This document shows positions 42,064 to 50,118 of a stretch of 64,000 bases of DNA, piece after piece. The stretch covers positions 1 to 64,000 of the forward strand of contig CAVBPR010000004.1 in NCBI GenBank assembly GCA_963597355.1, in the 5' to 3' direction. The translations under genes and the position numbers were made by a program. The notes beneath the pieces are model-generated. The model was not told the origin of the DNA. It searched no databases and saw only the letters and a program-made list of their open reading frames with translations. The number at the start of each line of letters is the position of its first letter. Position 1 is the first letter of the stretch. The stretch comes from UMGS1766 sp963597355. Lineage in GTDB: Bacteria; Bacillota; Clostridia; Oscillospirales; Oscillospiraceae.

Positions 42064-42894
42064 ATGGCTGGTATTTTATATCTTGTGCCGACCCCGATTG
42101 GAAACCTTGGGGATCTGAGCACACGCATTGTTGAAACATTGGAGCAGGTCGATTTTATTGCGGCGGAAGATACCCGGGTTTCGCTGAAGATATTGAACCA
42201 TCTGGGGCTGAAAAAACCAATGGTAAGCTACTATCGCCACAACACGGAAACCAGTGGGCCTCAGATTCTGAATCGTATTTTAAACGGAGAAAATTGCGCC
42301 CTGGTGACGGACGCCGGAACGCCGGCAATCAGCGATCCGGGGGAGGAACTGGTCGCCCAGTGTGCGGAAGCGGGGGTGCAGGTTTGCGGTATTCCCGGGC
42401 CCTGCGCCTTGGTGACTGCATTGGCGGTTTCAGGCCTTCCCACCGGCCGGTTTACCTTTGAAGGCTTTTTGGCGATGAACAAGAAAAATCGGGCCGCCCA
42501 TCTGGAAGAACTGAAAACGGAACGGCGCACTATGATTTTCTATGAGGCGCCCCATAAATTGTGCGCCACTTTGGTAGATATGGCGGCGGCTTTTGGGGCA
42601 GACCGCCGCATTGCGCTGTGCCGGGAGCTGACAAAGCTGCATGAGGAAATCTATCGAACCACTTTGGGGGAAGCGATGGAGCGCTATCGGGAGCAGCCCC
42701 CCAAGGGAGAGTTTGTCCTCGTGCTGGAGGGCGCACCGGAGGTGGAGCAGGAGATGCTTTCTCTGGAGGACGGCGTAGCTATGGTGCTGGAAAAAAGAGC
42801 GATGGGTCTGTCGATGAAAGATGCGGCACGGCAGGTTTCCGCAGAGACCGGATTGAGCAAAAATGAGCTTTACGCGGCAGCATCCAAAAAATAA
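42064..42894 (+). CDS. rsmI: 16S rRNA C1402 ribose 2-prime-O-methyltransferase
   Basis: RsmI methylates the ribose of C1402 in 16S rRNA near the P site. The 276-residue protein has the tetrapyrrole-methylase fold: VPTPIGNLGDLSTR (8-21), AAEDTRVSLKIL (34-45), DAGTPAISDPGE (81-92), IPGPCALVTALAVSGLP (107-123) and FYEAPHK (156-162), all conserved in the family. AAAGGTGA before the ATG overlaps the end of the trmN6-like gene, so translation is coupled. Confidence 0.96.
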   Translation: MAGILYLVPTPIGNLGDLSTRIVETLEQVDFIAAEDTRVSLKILNHLGLKKPMVSYYRHNTETSGPQILNRILNGENCALVTDAGTPAISDPGEELVAQCAEAGVQVCGIPGPCALVTALAVSGLPTGRFTFEGFLAMNKKNRAAHLEELKTERRTMIFYEAPHKLCATLVDMAAAFGADRRIALCRELTKLHEEIYRTTLGEAMERYREQPPKGEFVLVLEGAPEVEQEMLSLEDGVAMVLEKRAMGLSMKDAARQVSAETGLSKNELYAAASKK

Positions 42895-42945
42895 TTATAC
42901 AGAAAGTATAATGTTAAGAATGATTCTTATTTATAGGCAAAAGGA

Positions 42946-42984
42946 AAAGACTGGAGTCAAAAAAGACTCCAGTCTTTCTTATTT
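42946..42984. terminator. Bidirectional terminator
   Basis: A 13-bp stem (42946-42958 with 42965-42977) with A and T runs separates rsmI from the convergent AbrB-family gene. Confidence 0.85.
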
Positions 42985-43036
42985 TTAACAATTTTCTGTT
43001 CCAGTTTTACCAAGATACCCGTAAGGCTTCCCTGTC

Positions 43037-43294
43037 TCAGGAATTTTTGGAGTTCTGCAGCTCGCGCATGCATCTGGGGCAGATGTTCTTTTCCTTGAAT
43101 TCCACAACATTTTTGGCTTCACCGCAGAAAATGCAGGAGGGCTGGTACTTTTTCAGAACAATAGAAGTACCTTCCACATAAATCTCCAGCGGATCTTTTT
43201 CTGCAATGTCCAGTGTGCGGCGCAGTTCGATCGGCAGAACAATGCGGCCGAGTTCGTCAACTTTGCGGACAATGCCGGTAGCTTTTACTCTCAT
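43037..43294 (-). CDS. AbrB/SpoVT-family regulator with zinc ribbon
   Basis: The 85-residue protein has an N-terminal swapped-hairpin AbrB DNA-binding domain (residues 1-50: VRKVDELGRIVLPIELRRTLDI) and a C-terminal four-cysteine cluster (C-x2-C near 54-57 and C-x2-C near 72-75), a likely zinc ribbon. Relatives control transition-state and sporulation genes in clostridia. The ATG at 43294 follows AGGAGG; the upstream TTG is not needed. TTGACA and TATAAT sit upstream with a 16-base spacer. Confidence 0.93.
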   Translation of the reverse strand: MRVKATGIVRKVDELGRIVLPIELRRTLDIAEKDPLEIYVEGTSIVLKKYQPSCIFCGEAKNVVEFKEKNICPRCMRELQNSKNS

Positions 43295-43352
43295 CAAAAT
43301 TACCTCCTATAGGTCAAAAAAGTCACAACAGTGCACGACAAATCTAAGTGTC

Positions 43353-43380
43353 ATTATAACAAATTGTATACTCTTGTCAA
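43353..43380 (-). promoter_or_regulatory. AbrB-family gene promoter
   Basis: Minus strand TTGACA (43375-43380), 16-base spacer, TATAAT (43353-43358). Both boxes are perfect. Confidence 0.75.
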
Positions 43381-43491
43381 TTACTATCCGAAAAAAAGTA
43401 AAAAGAGTTAAATCGAAATTAACATGCGCGTGAGAGCTGACCTAAGGCAAGGGGAATGGGAAACAAAGGGAAAAGAGATGGAAATTTCGTG

Positions 43492-44217
43492 TTATTCTTC
43501 GATTCCGGCAAGGGAGCGAAGAACGGCTCCGGCCAGAGTAAGTCCGGCAGCGCCGGGGACAAACGCATTGCTGGAGGGAACCTGACGTTTGCTGGTGACT
43601 TCCTTGGCATCCGGCAGGTCGGTAAAGGGCGTCAAAGCCGGTTCGGGAGAATAGACCACCTTCAGGTGATGAATGCCCCGATTGCGCAGTTCTTTCCGCA
43701 ATACCCGTGCCAGAGGGCACATGGTGGTTTTGCTGATATCGGTTACCTGAAAGCGGGTGGGATCTAATTTGTTCCCTGTTCCCATAGAGCTGATGAGAGG
43801 AATGTTCAGGGCATGGCAGCGCTGAGCCAATTCCAATTTTGCGGCAACGGTGTCAATGCAGTCGACGACGTAGTCGTATTTTGTCAGGTCGAAATCTTCT
43901 GCAGTTTCCGGCAGGTAGAACATTTGGTAGGTGGTGACCTGGCAGTCTGGGTTGATATCCTGAATCCGCTCTTTCATCACATCGGTTTTATACCGCCCGA
44001 TGGTGCTGTGCAGGGCGATGATCTGCCGGTTCAGATTGGTGAGACTGATTTTATCGTTGTCAATCAGGTCCAGCGCACCGACTCCGCTGCGGGCCAGTGC
44101 TTCTACGCAATGCCCGCCTACACCGCCAATGCCAAACACGGCAACGCGGGAATGGTGCAGTTGCTCTACGGCATCGAAGCCGAATTGCAGACGAAGACGG
44201 GAAAATTGATCGATCAT
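43492..44217 (-). CDS. tcdA: tRNA threonylcarbamoyladenosine dehydratase
   Basis: TcdA cyclises t6A37 of tRNA to ct6A using ATP. The 241-residue protein is a ThiF/E1-like enzyme with GIGGVGGHCVEALARSG (29-45), the Asp-rich DLIDNDKISLTNLNRQ (48-63), and VDCIDTVAAK near 117-126. The C-terminal SSNAFVPGAAGLTLAGAVLR block is typical. Minus-strand TATAAT lies at 44256-44261. It is a single gene; the csd sulfur-transfer partners are not in the window. Confidence 0.93.
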   Translation of the reverse strand: MIDQFSRLRLQFGFDAVEQLHHSRVAVFGIGGVGGHCVEALARSGVGALDLIDNDKISLTNLNRQIIALHSTIGRYKTDVMKERIQDINPDCQVTTYQMFYLPETAEDFDLTKYDYVVDCIDTVAAKLELAQRCHALNIPLISSMGTGNKLDPTRFQVTDISKTTMCPLARVLRKELRNRGIHHLKVVYSPEPALTPFTDLPDAKEVTSKRQVPSSNAFVPGAAGLTLAGAVLRSLAGIEE

Positions 44218-44340
44218 GAGAAGTTGTGCTCCCTTCGTAATAAGTGACTGCAGCCATTATACTGCATGGAAATCAGAAAAGATAGAAAAACTGTGTGGAG
44301 TAGATCGCTATAAAGTACTTGGGTGGACAATTTGGACGCA

Positions 44341-44694
44341 TCAGGCATCCGTTGTTTTTTCCAGACGTTTCTTCTCCCGTTTGCTTTCGATTACATGGCG
44401 CACTGCCATAACAGGGTGAGAGAAAATCATTCTCGGACCGGAGAAACGCATGACATTGCGGATTTTTTCACGCATGTCCGGTTTATAACAGTGCACCTTG
44501 CAGTTGGAACAGAAGGTTTTTGTTTCCATAAAAGGGCATTTATCCGAGCGGAGCATAGCGTAATCCTGCAAAGACTGGCATTCCGGGCAAAGTCCATCCC
44601 GGGTGCCGTGCTTATGTCTGCAATAAATGCGGATCATCAGCGCAACGGTGCGCTTTTCCCGTTCCCGTTTGGTTTCAACTTTATCTTGCGGCAT
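44341..44694 (-). CDS. Nitrous-oxide-stimulated-promoter family protein
   Basis: The 117-residue protein matches a small cysteine-rich family named after a nitrous oxide-stimulated promoter. It has MIRIYCRHKHG (20-30), LCPECQSLQDYAMLR (35-49), and a C-x2-C-x4-C block (CSNCKVHCYKP, 62-72), followed by VMRFSGPRMIFSHP. The eight or so cysteines probably bind metal. The function is unknown. ACGGAGGA precedes the ATG, and the gene lies between tcdA and the CD1247-type gene with its own spacing. Confidence 0.82.
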   Translation of the reverse strand: MPQDKVETKREREKRTVALMIRIYCRHKHGTRDGLCPECQSLQDYAMLRSDKCPFMETKTFCSNCKVHCYKPDMREKIRNVMRFSGPRMIFSHPVMAVRHVIESKREKKRLEKTTDA

Positions 44695-44721
44695 GATTTA
44701 TCCTCCGTTTCTGTGAAATAA

Positions 44722-44760
44722 AACTCCCGGGTTGCAGAAACTGTAACCCGGGAGTTGTTC
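44722..44760. terminator. Terminator-like hairpin
   Basis: A 12-bp core (44722-44733 with 44745-44756), extended by CAG/CTG, ends the CD1247-type gene on the minus strand; it also lies just before the next gene. Confidence 0.7.
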
Positions 44761-44779
44761 TCTTATTCAGGACAGAGCC

Positions 44780-45241
44780 TTACTCCTCGTCGGAGTCATC
44801 CTCTGCGTCTACGTCCTCGTAACCTAACTCGATTTCAAAGGCCTGACCGCAGCCGGGGCAGGTGACCTTTCCGGAATCCAGAACGCTCTTGTCTACCACA
44901 AGCGTGTCGTCGCAGTTGGGACACTCCAGCTCAAAGAAGCCATCTTCTTCCAAAGCGGCCAGAGCCTCTTCTGCGTCGTCCTCGTCTTCCTCATCGTAGT
45001 CAGAGAAGTCAAAATCGTCGCTGTAAACGTAGTCCTCCACCATAGACAGGCTGTCGGACACGTCGTCCAGCTGATCGGCCAGTGCCTGAATGGAGTCGTC
45101 GTTCTCCTCGCTGTTCAGGGCAATGTGCTCCAGAATATCCATAATAATGGAAATGAGCTTTCCCTCGCTGGATGCCTCGGGATCAAAATGCAGGCCCTCG
45201 GCAACACCTTTCAGATAGGCAACTTTTTCGGATAACGTCAT
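44780..45241 (-). CDS. CD1247-type zinc-ribbon protein
   Basis: The 153-residue protein has a conserved helical N-terminal domain (MTLSEKVAYLKGVAEGL) seen in clostridial CD1247-like proteins, a very acidic linker (about 70-100), and a C-terminal zinc ribbon with C-x2-C (about 105-108) and C-x2-C (about 127-130). The function is unknown, but it is often next to efp, as here (46 bases downstream). AAAGGAGG precedes the ATG. Confidence 0.85.
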   Translation of the reverse strand: MTLSEKVAYLKGVAEGLHFDPEASSEGKLISIIMDILEHIALNSEENDDSIQALADQLDDVSDSLSMVEDYVYSDDFDFSDYDEEDEDDAEEALAALEEDGFFELECPNCDDTLVVDKSVLDSGKVTCPGCGQAFEIELGYEDVDAEDDSDEE

Positions 45242-45287
45242 GATTTTGTCCTCCTTTCAGGGAAACACAGGAAAATCAGAAATGAAC

Positions 45288-45848
45288 TTACTTTACGCGA
45301 CCCATGTACTCGCCGGTACGGGTATCGATCTGGATGCGCTCGCCCTCGTTGATGAAGATCGGCACCTTTACCTCTGCGCCGGTTTCCAGAGTAGCGGGCT
45401 TGGTGACGTTGGTGGCAGTATCGCCGCGGACACCGGGCTCGGTTTCGGTAACTTCCAGCTCAACGAAGTTGGGGATTTCAACGGAGAACACCTTGCCCTT
45501 GTAGCTCAGCAGCTTGCAGGGGTCGTTTTCCTTAACAAACTTGAAGTTGTCCGGCAGGTCGCCCTTTGCGATGGGAGTCATCTCGAAGGTCTCGTTGTCC
45601 ATGAAGTAGTACAGATCGCCGTCGTTGTAGCTGTAGCAGGTCTCGATGCGATCGATGAAAGCTTCTTCAAACTTTGCAGTGGGGTTGAAGGAAGTCTCGG
45701 TCACAGCACCGGTAACAATGTTCTTCATCTTGGTGCGGACAAAAGCGGCACCCTTACCGGGTTTAACGTGCTGGAACTCGACGACCATCATCAGCTTGCC
45801 TTCGTATTCGAAGGTTTTGCCGTTACGAAAATCGCTGGCAGTAATCAT
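45288..45848 (-). CDS. efp: Elongation factor P
   Basis: EF-P relieves ribosomes stalled at polyproline stretches. The 186-residue protein has the three beta-barrel domains of the family. The tip loop reads KPGKGAAF with Lys32 at the position that is modified in other bacteria; no EpmA/YmfI-type modifier is in the window. GGAGGA precedes the ATG. A promoter at 45939-45967 should drive efp and the CD1247-type gene. Confidence 0.97.
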   Translation of the reverse strand: MITASDFRNGKTFEYEGKLMMVVEFQHVKPGKGAAFVRTKMKNIVTGAVTETSFNPTAKFEEAFIDRIETCYSYNDGDLYYFMDNETFEMTPIAKGDLPDNFKFVKENDPCKLLSYKGKVFSVEIPNFVELEVTETEPGVRGDTATNVTKPATLETGAEVKVPIFINEGERIQIDTRTGEYMGRVK

Positions 45849-45938
45849 AATGAAATTCCTCCATGAATTAGAAATTAGATCGTTTACCGGCGTGTACCGG
45901 CAAAAAAGGGCAGACTACACCACCCCATATTTTCTATT

Positions 45939-45967
45939 ATTCTATACCAGTTTCTTCGATTTGACAA
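45939..45967 (-). promoter_or_regulatory. efp promoter
   Basis: Minus strand TTGTCA (45962-45967), 17-base spacer, TAGAAT (45939-45944). Confidence 0.6.
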
Positions 45968-46035
45968 GGGGGGATGCGAATTTCCAGCGCAATTCAAAAC
46001 AAAAACTGTGAACCGGGCGGCAGGGAAGGTTTGAT

Positions 46036-47397
46036 TCAACGATCGTTCATAACAACATAATCCCGCCGGGGCTGAATTGCCTTGTATGCGGGGCGGATAA
46101 TACGATTGCCGTTTACCAGCTCTTCCAGTCGGTGGGCGCTCCAGCCGGAAATGCGGGCAATGGCAAACAATGGTGTGAAAAGCTCTTCCGGAATGCCCAG
46201 CATTTGATAAACAAAGCCGCTGTAAAAGTCCACATTGACGCTGACGCCCTTATACATTTTCCGTTCATTGCTGATGATCTGGGGTGCGAGGCGCTCTACG
46301 GTGGTATACAGCTGATATTCCTCCTCTTTGCCCTTTTCTGCAGCGAGCTGGTGCACAAAGGATTTGAAGATTTCCGCACGGGGATCGGACTTGGAGTAGA
46401 TGGCATGACCTACGCCATAAATCAGACCGGCATGGTCAAAAGCTTCTCCGTGGAGAATGCGTTTCAGATAAGCGCCAACTTCCTCATCGTCGCGCCAGTC
46501 ACCAATTTGTGCTTTCATTTCCTCGAACATATGGCAAACCTTAATGTTTGCGCCGCCATGTTTGGGCCCCTTCAGGGAGCCGAGGGCGGCAGCGATGGCC
46601 GAATAGGTGTCGGTGCCGGAGGAGGTGACCACATGGGTGGTAAAGGAGGAGTTGTTGCCGCCGCCGTGTTCGGCATGAATGACCAGAGCCATGTCCAGAA
46701 CCCGCGCTTCTACCGGAGTGTAGCTCATGTCCGGACGAAGCATATGAAGGATATTTTCTGCGGTGGAGAGCTCCGGAACCGGATCATGGATAAAGAAGCG
46801 GTTATTGTTTTTGCGATAGTAATCGTAAGCCTGATAGCCGTACAATGCCATTTGCGGGAAGGTGGCGATCAGCTGCAGGCACTGGCGCAGGACGTTCGGG
46901 ATGGAGGTGTCGTTGGGGTTGTTGTCATAGGAGTACAGCGTCAGGACGCTCCGCGCCATGGAATTCATAATGTCTGTGCTGGGGGCTTTCATAATGACAT
47001 CCCGCACAAAGGAGTTGGGCAGGGAACGATAACTGCCCAGGACAGAATGGAAATCGGCCATTTCCTTTGCAGACGGCAGGTTGCCAAACAGAAGCAGATA
47101 GGTGATTTCCTCAAAGCCAAAGCGGCCGTCCTTCAGAAATCCTTTTACAAGGTCGTGAATGTTATAACCGCGATAAAATAAAGAGCCGTCGCAGCTTTGC
47201 CCATCGGCTGTTTTTGCCTGAATTTCAGAAATTTCAGTCAGTCCGGTCAACACGCCGTTTCCGTTTTCATCCCGCAGGCCACGATTGACTTTGTATTTGG
47301 AATAGAGCTGTTTGTCGATAACGCAGTCTTCGGAACAATGGGCTGCAAGCGCTAGAATTTCCGGTGTAATTTCGGAATAATCACGTTTTTCTGTCAT
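46036..47397 (-). CDS. Citrate synthase family enzyme
   Basis: The 453-residue enzyme should condense acetyl-CoA with oxaloacetate to citrate; a 2-methylcitrate role cannot be excluded. It has the first catalytic His in GPKHGGANIKV, the second in YGVGHAIYSKSDPR, and the conserved late SGFVYQMLGIP block with the active Asp before it (VDFYSG). The N-terminal extension of about 40 residues is usual for the clostridial form. The ATG at 47397 follows AAAGGAGG; the earlier TTG overlaps that site. It lies 32 bases after a marR gene and is probably controlled by it. No aconitase or isocitrate dehydrogenase gene is near. Confidence 0.92.
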   Translation of the reverse strand: MTEKRDYSEITPEILALAAHCSEDCVIDKQLYSKYKVNRGLRDENGNGVLTGLTEISEIQAKTADGQSCDGSLFYRGYNIHDLVKGFLKDGRFGFEEITYLLLFGNLPSAKEMADFHSVLGSYRSLPNSFVRDVIMKAPSTDIMNSMARSVLTLYSYDNNPNDTSIPNVLRQCLQLIATFPQMALYGYQAYDYYRKNNNRFFIHDPVPELSTAENILHMLRPDMSYTPVEARVLDMALVIHAEHGGGNNSSFTTHVVTSSGTDTYSAIAAALGSLKGPKHGGANIKVCHMFEEMKAQIGDWRDDEEVGAYLKRILHGEAFDHAGLIYGVGHAIYSKSDPRAEIFKSFVHQLAAEKGKEEEYQLYTTVERLAPQIISNERKMYKGVSVNVDFYSGFVYQMLGIPEELFTPLFAIARISGWSAHRLEELVNGNRIIRPAYKAIQPRRDYVVMNDR

Positions 47398-47429
47398 CAA
47401 AATAACCTCCTTTGTCAACGTAGCCGGGA

Positions 47430-47867
47430 TTATTGGTGCTGCTGGTGCAGCTCGTGTATTGTGTTCACCAGCTTGCGGCTCAGGCGCAGAAATTCAGCGG
47501 TATCCGTTTCTCCCATGGCCTCCACTACCCGGTCGGCCTGCTGGCACAGCAGCTGATAGCGGTTGAGGATGTACTTGCGGCCAAGGGGAGTGAGGAACAC
47601 CTGAACAACCCGACCGTCGGTTTCAGAGTTGGAGCGAGTCACCAGTCCCTTGGATTCCAGACTCTTCAACGCGTTTGCCACGCGGCTGCTGCCAACGTCC
47701 AGCGCGGTGCGAAGCTCGCCGGCGCTGGCTCCGTTGTGGCGAAGTGCCAGATGAGCCAAAAGTGCACCTTCGCCCCGGGCAACCTGTTCGGCGTTGTCAT
47801 GGGCGGGGATATGGGTCAGCTGAATCAAAAGATCAATCAGTTCTTCTGCGCTTGTTTGAGATTTCAT
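47430..47867 (-). CDS. MarR-family regulator
   Basis: The 145-residue protein has a winged helix-turn-helix (about 38-105, with GASAGELRTALDVGSSRVANALKSLESKGLVTR and the wing DGRVVQVFLTPLG) flanked by dimer helices, as in MarR. Such proteins usually repress their own operon until a small aromatic ligand binds. The gene is the first of an operon with citrate synthase, and a 17-bp palindrome lies directly after its -10 box, so self-repression is likely. GAGGTGA precedes the ATG. Confidence 0.92.
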   Translation of the reverse strand: MKSQTSAEELIDLLIQLTHIPAHDNAEQVARGEGALLAHLALRHNGASAGELRTALDVGSSRVANALKSLESKGLVTRSNSETDGRVVQVFLTPLGRKYILNRYQLLCQQADRVVEAMGETDTAEFLRLSRKLVNTIHELHQQHQ

Positions 47868-47888
47868 GCCTTGTTCACCTCGTCAATC

Positions 47889-47936
47889 ATCTCACATTGT
47901 GAGATAAATTATATCAAACAGAAGAAATTATGTCAA
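47889..47936 (-). promoter_or_regulatory. Perfect promoter and MarR-type operator
   Basis: Minus strand TTGACA (47931-47936), 17-base spacer, TATAAT (47908-47913). The palindrome ATCTCAC-N3-GTGAGAT (47889-47905) sits at the transcription start, where a bound repressor would block initiation. Confidence 0.85.
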
Positions 47937-48002
47937 TCAAATCAAAATGACGATAAAGTGAATTTTTTGTTAATAGAGCTGAAATAATGTTAAAAATGCG
48001 GT

Positions 48003-48042
48003 AAAAAAGTGCCGTCTCAAAAAATTGAGACGGCACTTATAC
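48003..48042 (-). terminator. Terminator of the flavoenzyme gene
   Basis: A 14-bp stem (48007-48020 with 48025-48038) with a T run on the minus strand follows the old-yellow-enzyme gene. Confidence 0.85.
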
Positions 48043-48058
48043 TGGATGAGATTGGGAA

Positions 48059-50011
48059 TTAAAGGGACATGGCTGCGTTGTATGCCTCCGCAGTGGCCTG
48101 TTCCACGGTGCGGGCGCGGACGCAATCGCCTACCTGAGCCCACTCGGGAACGTCGCAGTCGGTGACAAAACGGTCCGCCAGGGCGGTGCGTGCCTTCATG
48201 CCAGCGGCAAGAATAACCGTGTCGCAGGTGATGGTGTGCACATCACCGGCGGCATCGGTGTAGGTAACCGCATGCTTTTCCACGCTCTTGCACTTTGCAC
48301 CCGTGATGGCAGTGAAGTTTTCGTTTTCGTCCAGCAGAATGCGAATTTCATCTGCGCAGGTTTTCGAGGCATCCGGGCAGAGGGAGTCCTGCATTTCAAT
48401 AATGGTGACCTTGTGTCCGCGATCCGCCAGATGCAGGGCGGTTTCGCAGCCCACCTGACCGCCGCCGATAACAACAAGGGTTTCGCCCAGTTCTTCTTCA
48501 TGACCATAGGCGTCGGTGGCGACGATGCCATTGTCGGTGTTGAAACCGGGCAGCGGGAGCATCAGCGGCTCGGCACCAATGGCAATGATGACAGCGTCGA
48601 ATTGACCATTGAGCATGGTCGGATTGGCCTCGGTGTTGAAACGTACCGAGATGTTCCGCTTGCCTACCTGATAGATCAGGTATTCCTTGTAACTGTTCAG
48701 CGCATATTTAAATGCAACGTGCTTGGCAAAATCCAGTGCACCGCCAAGGTGGTTTTCTTTTTCAAACAGCGTGACAGTGTGTCCGCGGTCATAGGCTGTA
48801 ATGGCAGCTTTCATTCCGGCAGGGCCGCCGCCGATAACGGCAACTCGCTTGCTGGAAGCAGGAGCGGCGGGGAACATCTGGTCGGCGCAGGTTTCATAAC
48901 CGATCAGGGGGTTGACGGCGCAGCGGAACAGGTGCTCATAGCAGTCGGAGTCATGGCAGCGCATGCACTTGATGCAGGGAACCACGTCATCGCTGTGGCC
49001 GGAAATTGCCTTGTGGATGGTTTCGGGATCGGCAATAAGCTGACGACATACGGCGTAGAAATCGCATTTTCCGTCTGCAATGGCCTCTTCCGCCGCCTGC
49101 AGGCTTTCCAAACCGCCAACGGCAGTGACCGGCTTGGTGATTTTTCCGGATTTTTTGAATGCTTCTGCCAGCCAGAGATTGGGATGATAACCCATGTGCT
49201 GACATGGATGGGTCCAGGTCATGTACTTTTCAGTGACCATGCCGCAGGATGCCTGGATGATGTCGCAGTGATCCTGCAAAATAGAGGCAATGCGAATGCC
49301 TTCTTCCACATCGATGCCGCCCTCGATAAATTCGCTGGCAGACATACGCACCTCAAAGGTCATGCGGCCTTTGGTGGCGGCACGGCAGGCATCCAGAATC
49401 TCCACCAGATAGCGGCAGCGATTTTCCGTGGAGCCGCCGTATTCGTCTGTGCGGCGGTTGGTCAGGGGGCTGAGGAACTGAGCCACGGGAATGGAATGGC
49501 CAAAGTGGAACAGGAGGGAATCGAAGCCGCATACCAGCAAATTGCCGCACATTTCAGCTGTTGCCTGCTTAAACTGCTCCATTTCCTCTTTTGTGATTTC
49601 CTGCGTGATGGGGGGAGACTGCATCATCCGGTTTCCGGCGGAGCAGCCCAGAGGAGGACCGGGACGCCAGGTGGTGGGAAGAAGACCCATCACTTCCATG
49701 CCGGCTTTTGCACCGTGGGCATGGATGCGGGCGGCCAACAGCGACAGACGGTTTTTGTGATTGAACGCGACGGTATCCCAGGTGCAGTGTTCACCGTCGT
49801 CCATTACGTCGACCGCCTTTGCGCCGCCGCAGTAGACAACTGCCGCACCGGTTTTTGCACGGCTCTCAAAATAATCCATCGCATCCTCGTTGGGATACAG
49901 CTCGCCGTTGCTGGCAGAGTGGGGGGTGATGGGAGCGGCAATAATGCGGTTCTTAAAAAGTGTTCCGTTTACGCGAATGGGCGCAAGAACATGGGGGAAT
50001 TGTTGATTCAT
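48059..50011 (-). CDS. Old-yellow-enzyme Fe-S flavoprotein (dienoyl-CoA reductase/BaiCD type)
   Basis: The 650-residue enzyme has a TIM barrel with FMN (about 1-345), a 4Fe-4S site (CIKCMRCHDSDC plus a Cys eight residues later, about 350-370), an FAD site (VIGGGPAGMKAA near 395) and an NAD(P) site (VIGGGQVGCETA near 520). Family members reduce C=C bonds of enoates, dienoyl-CoA or bile-acid enones in anaerobes. The usual barrel motif HGAHGYL reads HFGHSIP here, so the common acid Tyr is missing and the substrate may be unusual. GAGGTGA precedes the ATG. TATAAT lies at 50056-50061. It is a single gene. Confidence 0.88.
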   Translation of the reverse strand: MNQQFPHVLAPIRVNGTLFKNRIIAAPITPHSASNGELYPNEDAMDYFESRAKTGAAVVYCGGAKAVDVMDDGEHCTWDTVAFNHKNRLSLLAARIHAHGAKAGMEVMGLLPTTWRPGPPLGCSAGNRMMQSPPITQEITKEEMEQFKQATAEMCGNLLVCGFDSLLFHFGHSIPVAQFLSPLTNRRTDEYGGSTENRCRYLVEILDACRAATKGRMTFEVRMSASEFIEGGIDVEEGIRIASILQDHCDIIQASCGMVTEKYMTWTHPCQHMGYHPNLWLAEAFKKSGKITKPVTAVGGLESLQAAEEAIADGKCDFYAVCRQLIADPETIHKAISGHSDDVVPCIKCMRCHDSDCYEHLFRCAVNPLIGYETCADQMFPAAPASSKRVAVIGGGPAGMKAAITAYDRGHTVTLFEKENHLGGALDFAKHVAFKYALNSYKEYLIYQVGKRNISVRFNTEANPTMLNGQFDAVIIAIGAEPLMLPLPGFNTDNGIVATDAYGHEEELGETLVVIGGGQVGCETALHLADRGHKVTIIEMQDSLCPDASKTCADEIRILLDENENFTAITGAKCKSVEKHAVTYTDAAGDVHTITCDTVILAAGMKARTALADRFVTDCDVPEWAQVGDCVRARTVEQATAEAYNAAMSL

Positions 50012-50118
50012 AGTGCTTCACCTCGTAAAAATTTCCTTCAAAACTCACCATGAATATTATAGCAAATCGCCCAGAAAAGAAAAGTATGCGGAGCAAAAAA
50101 TGTATAAATTGTATGGAA

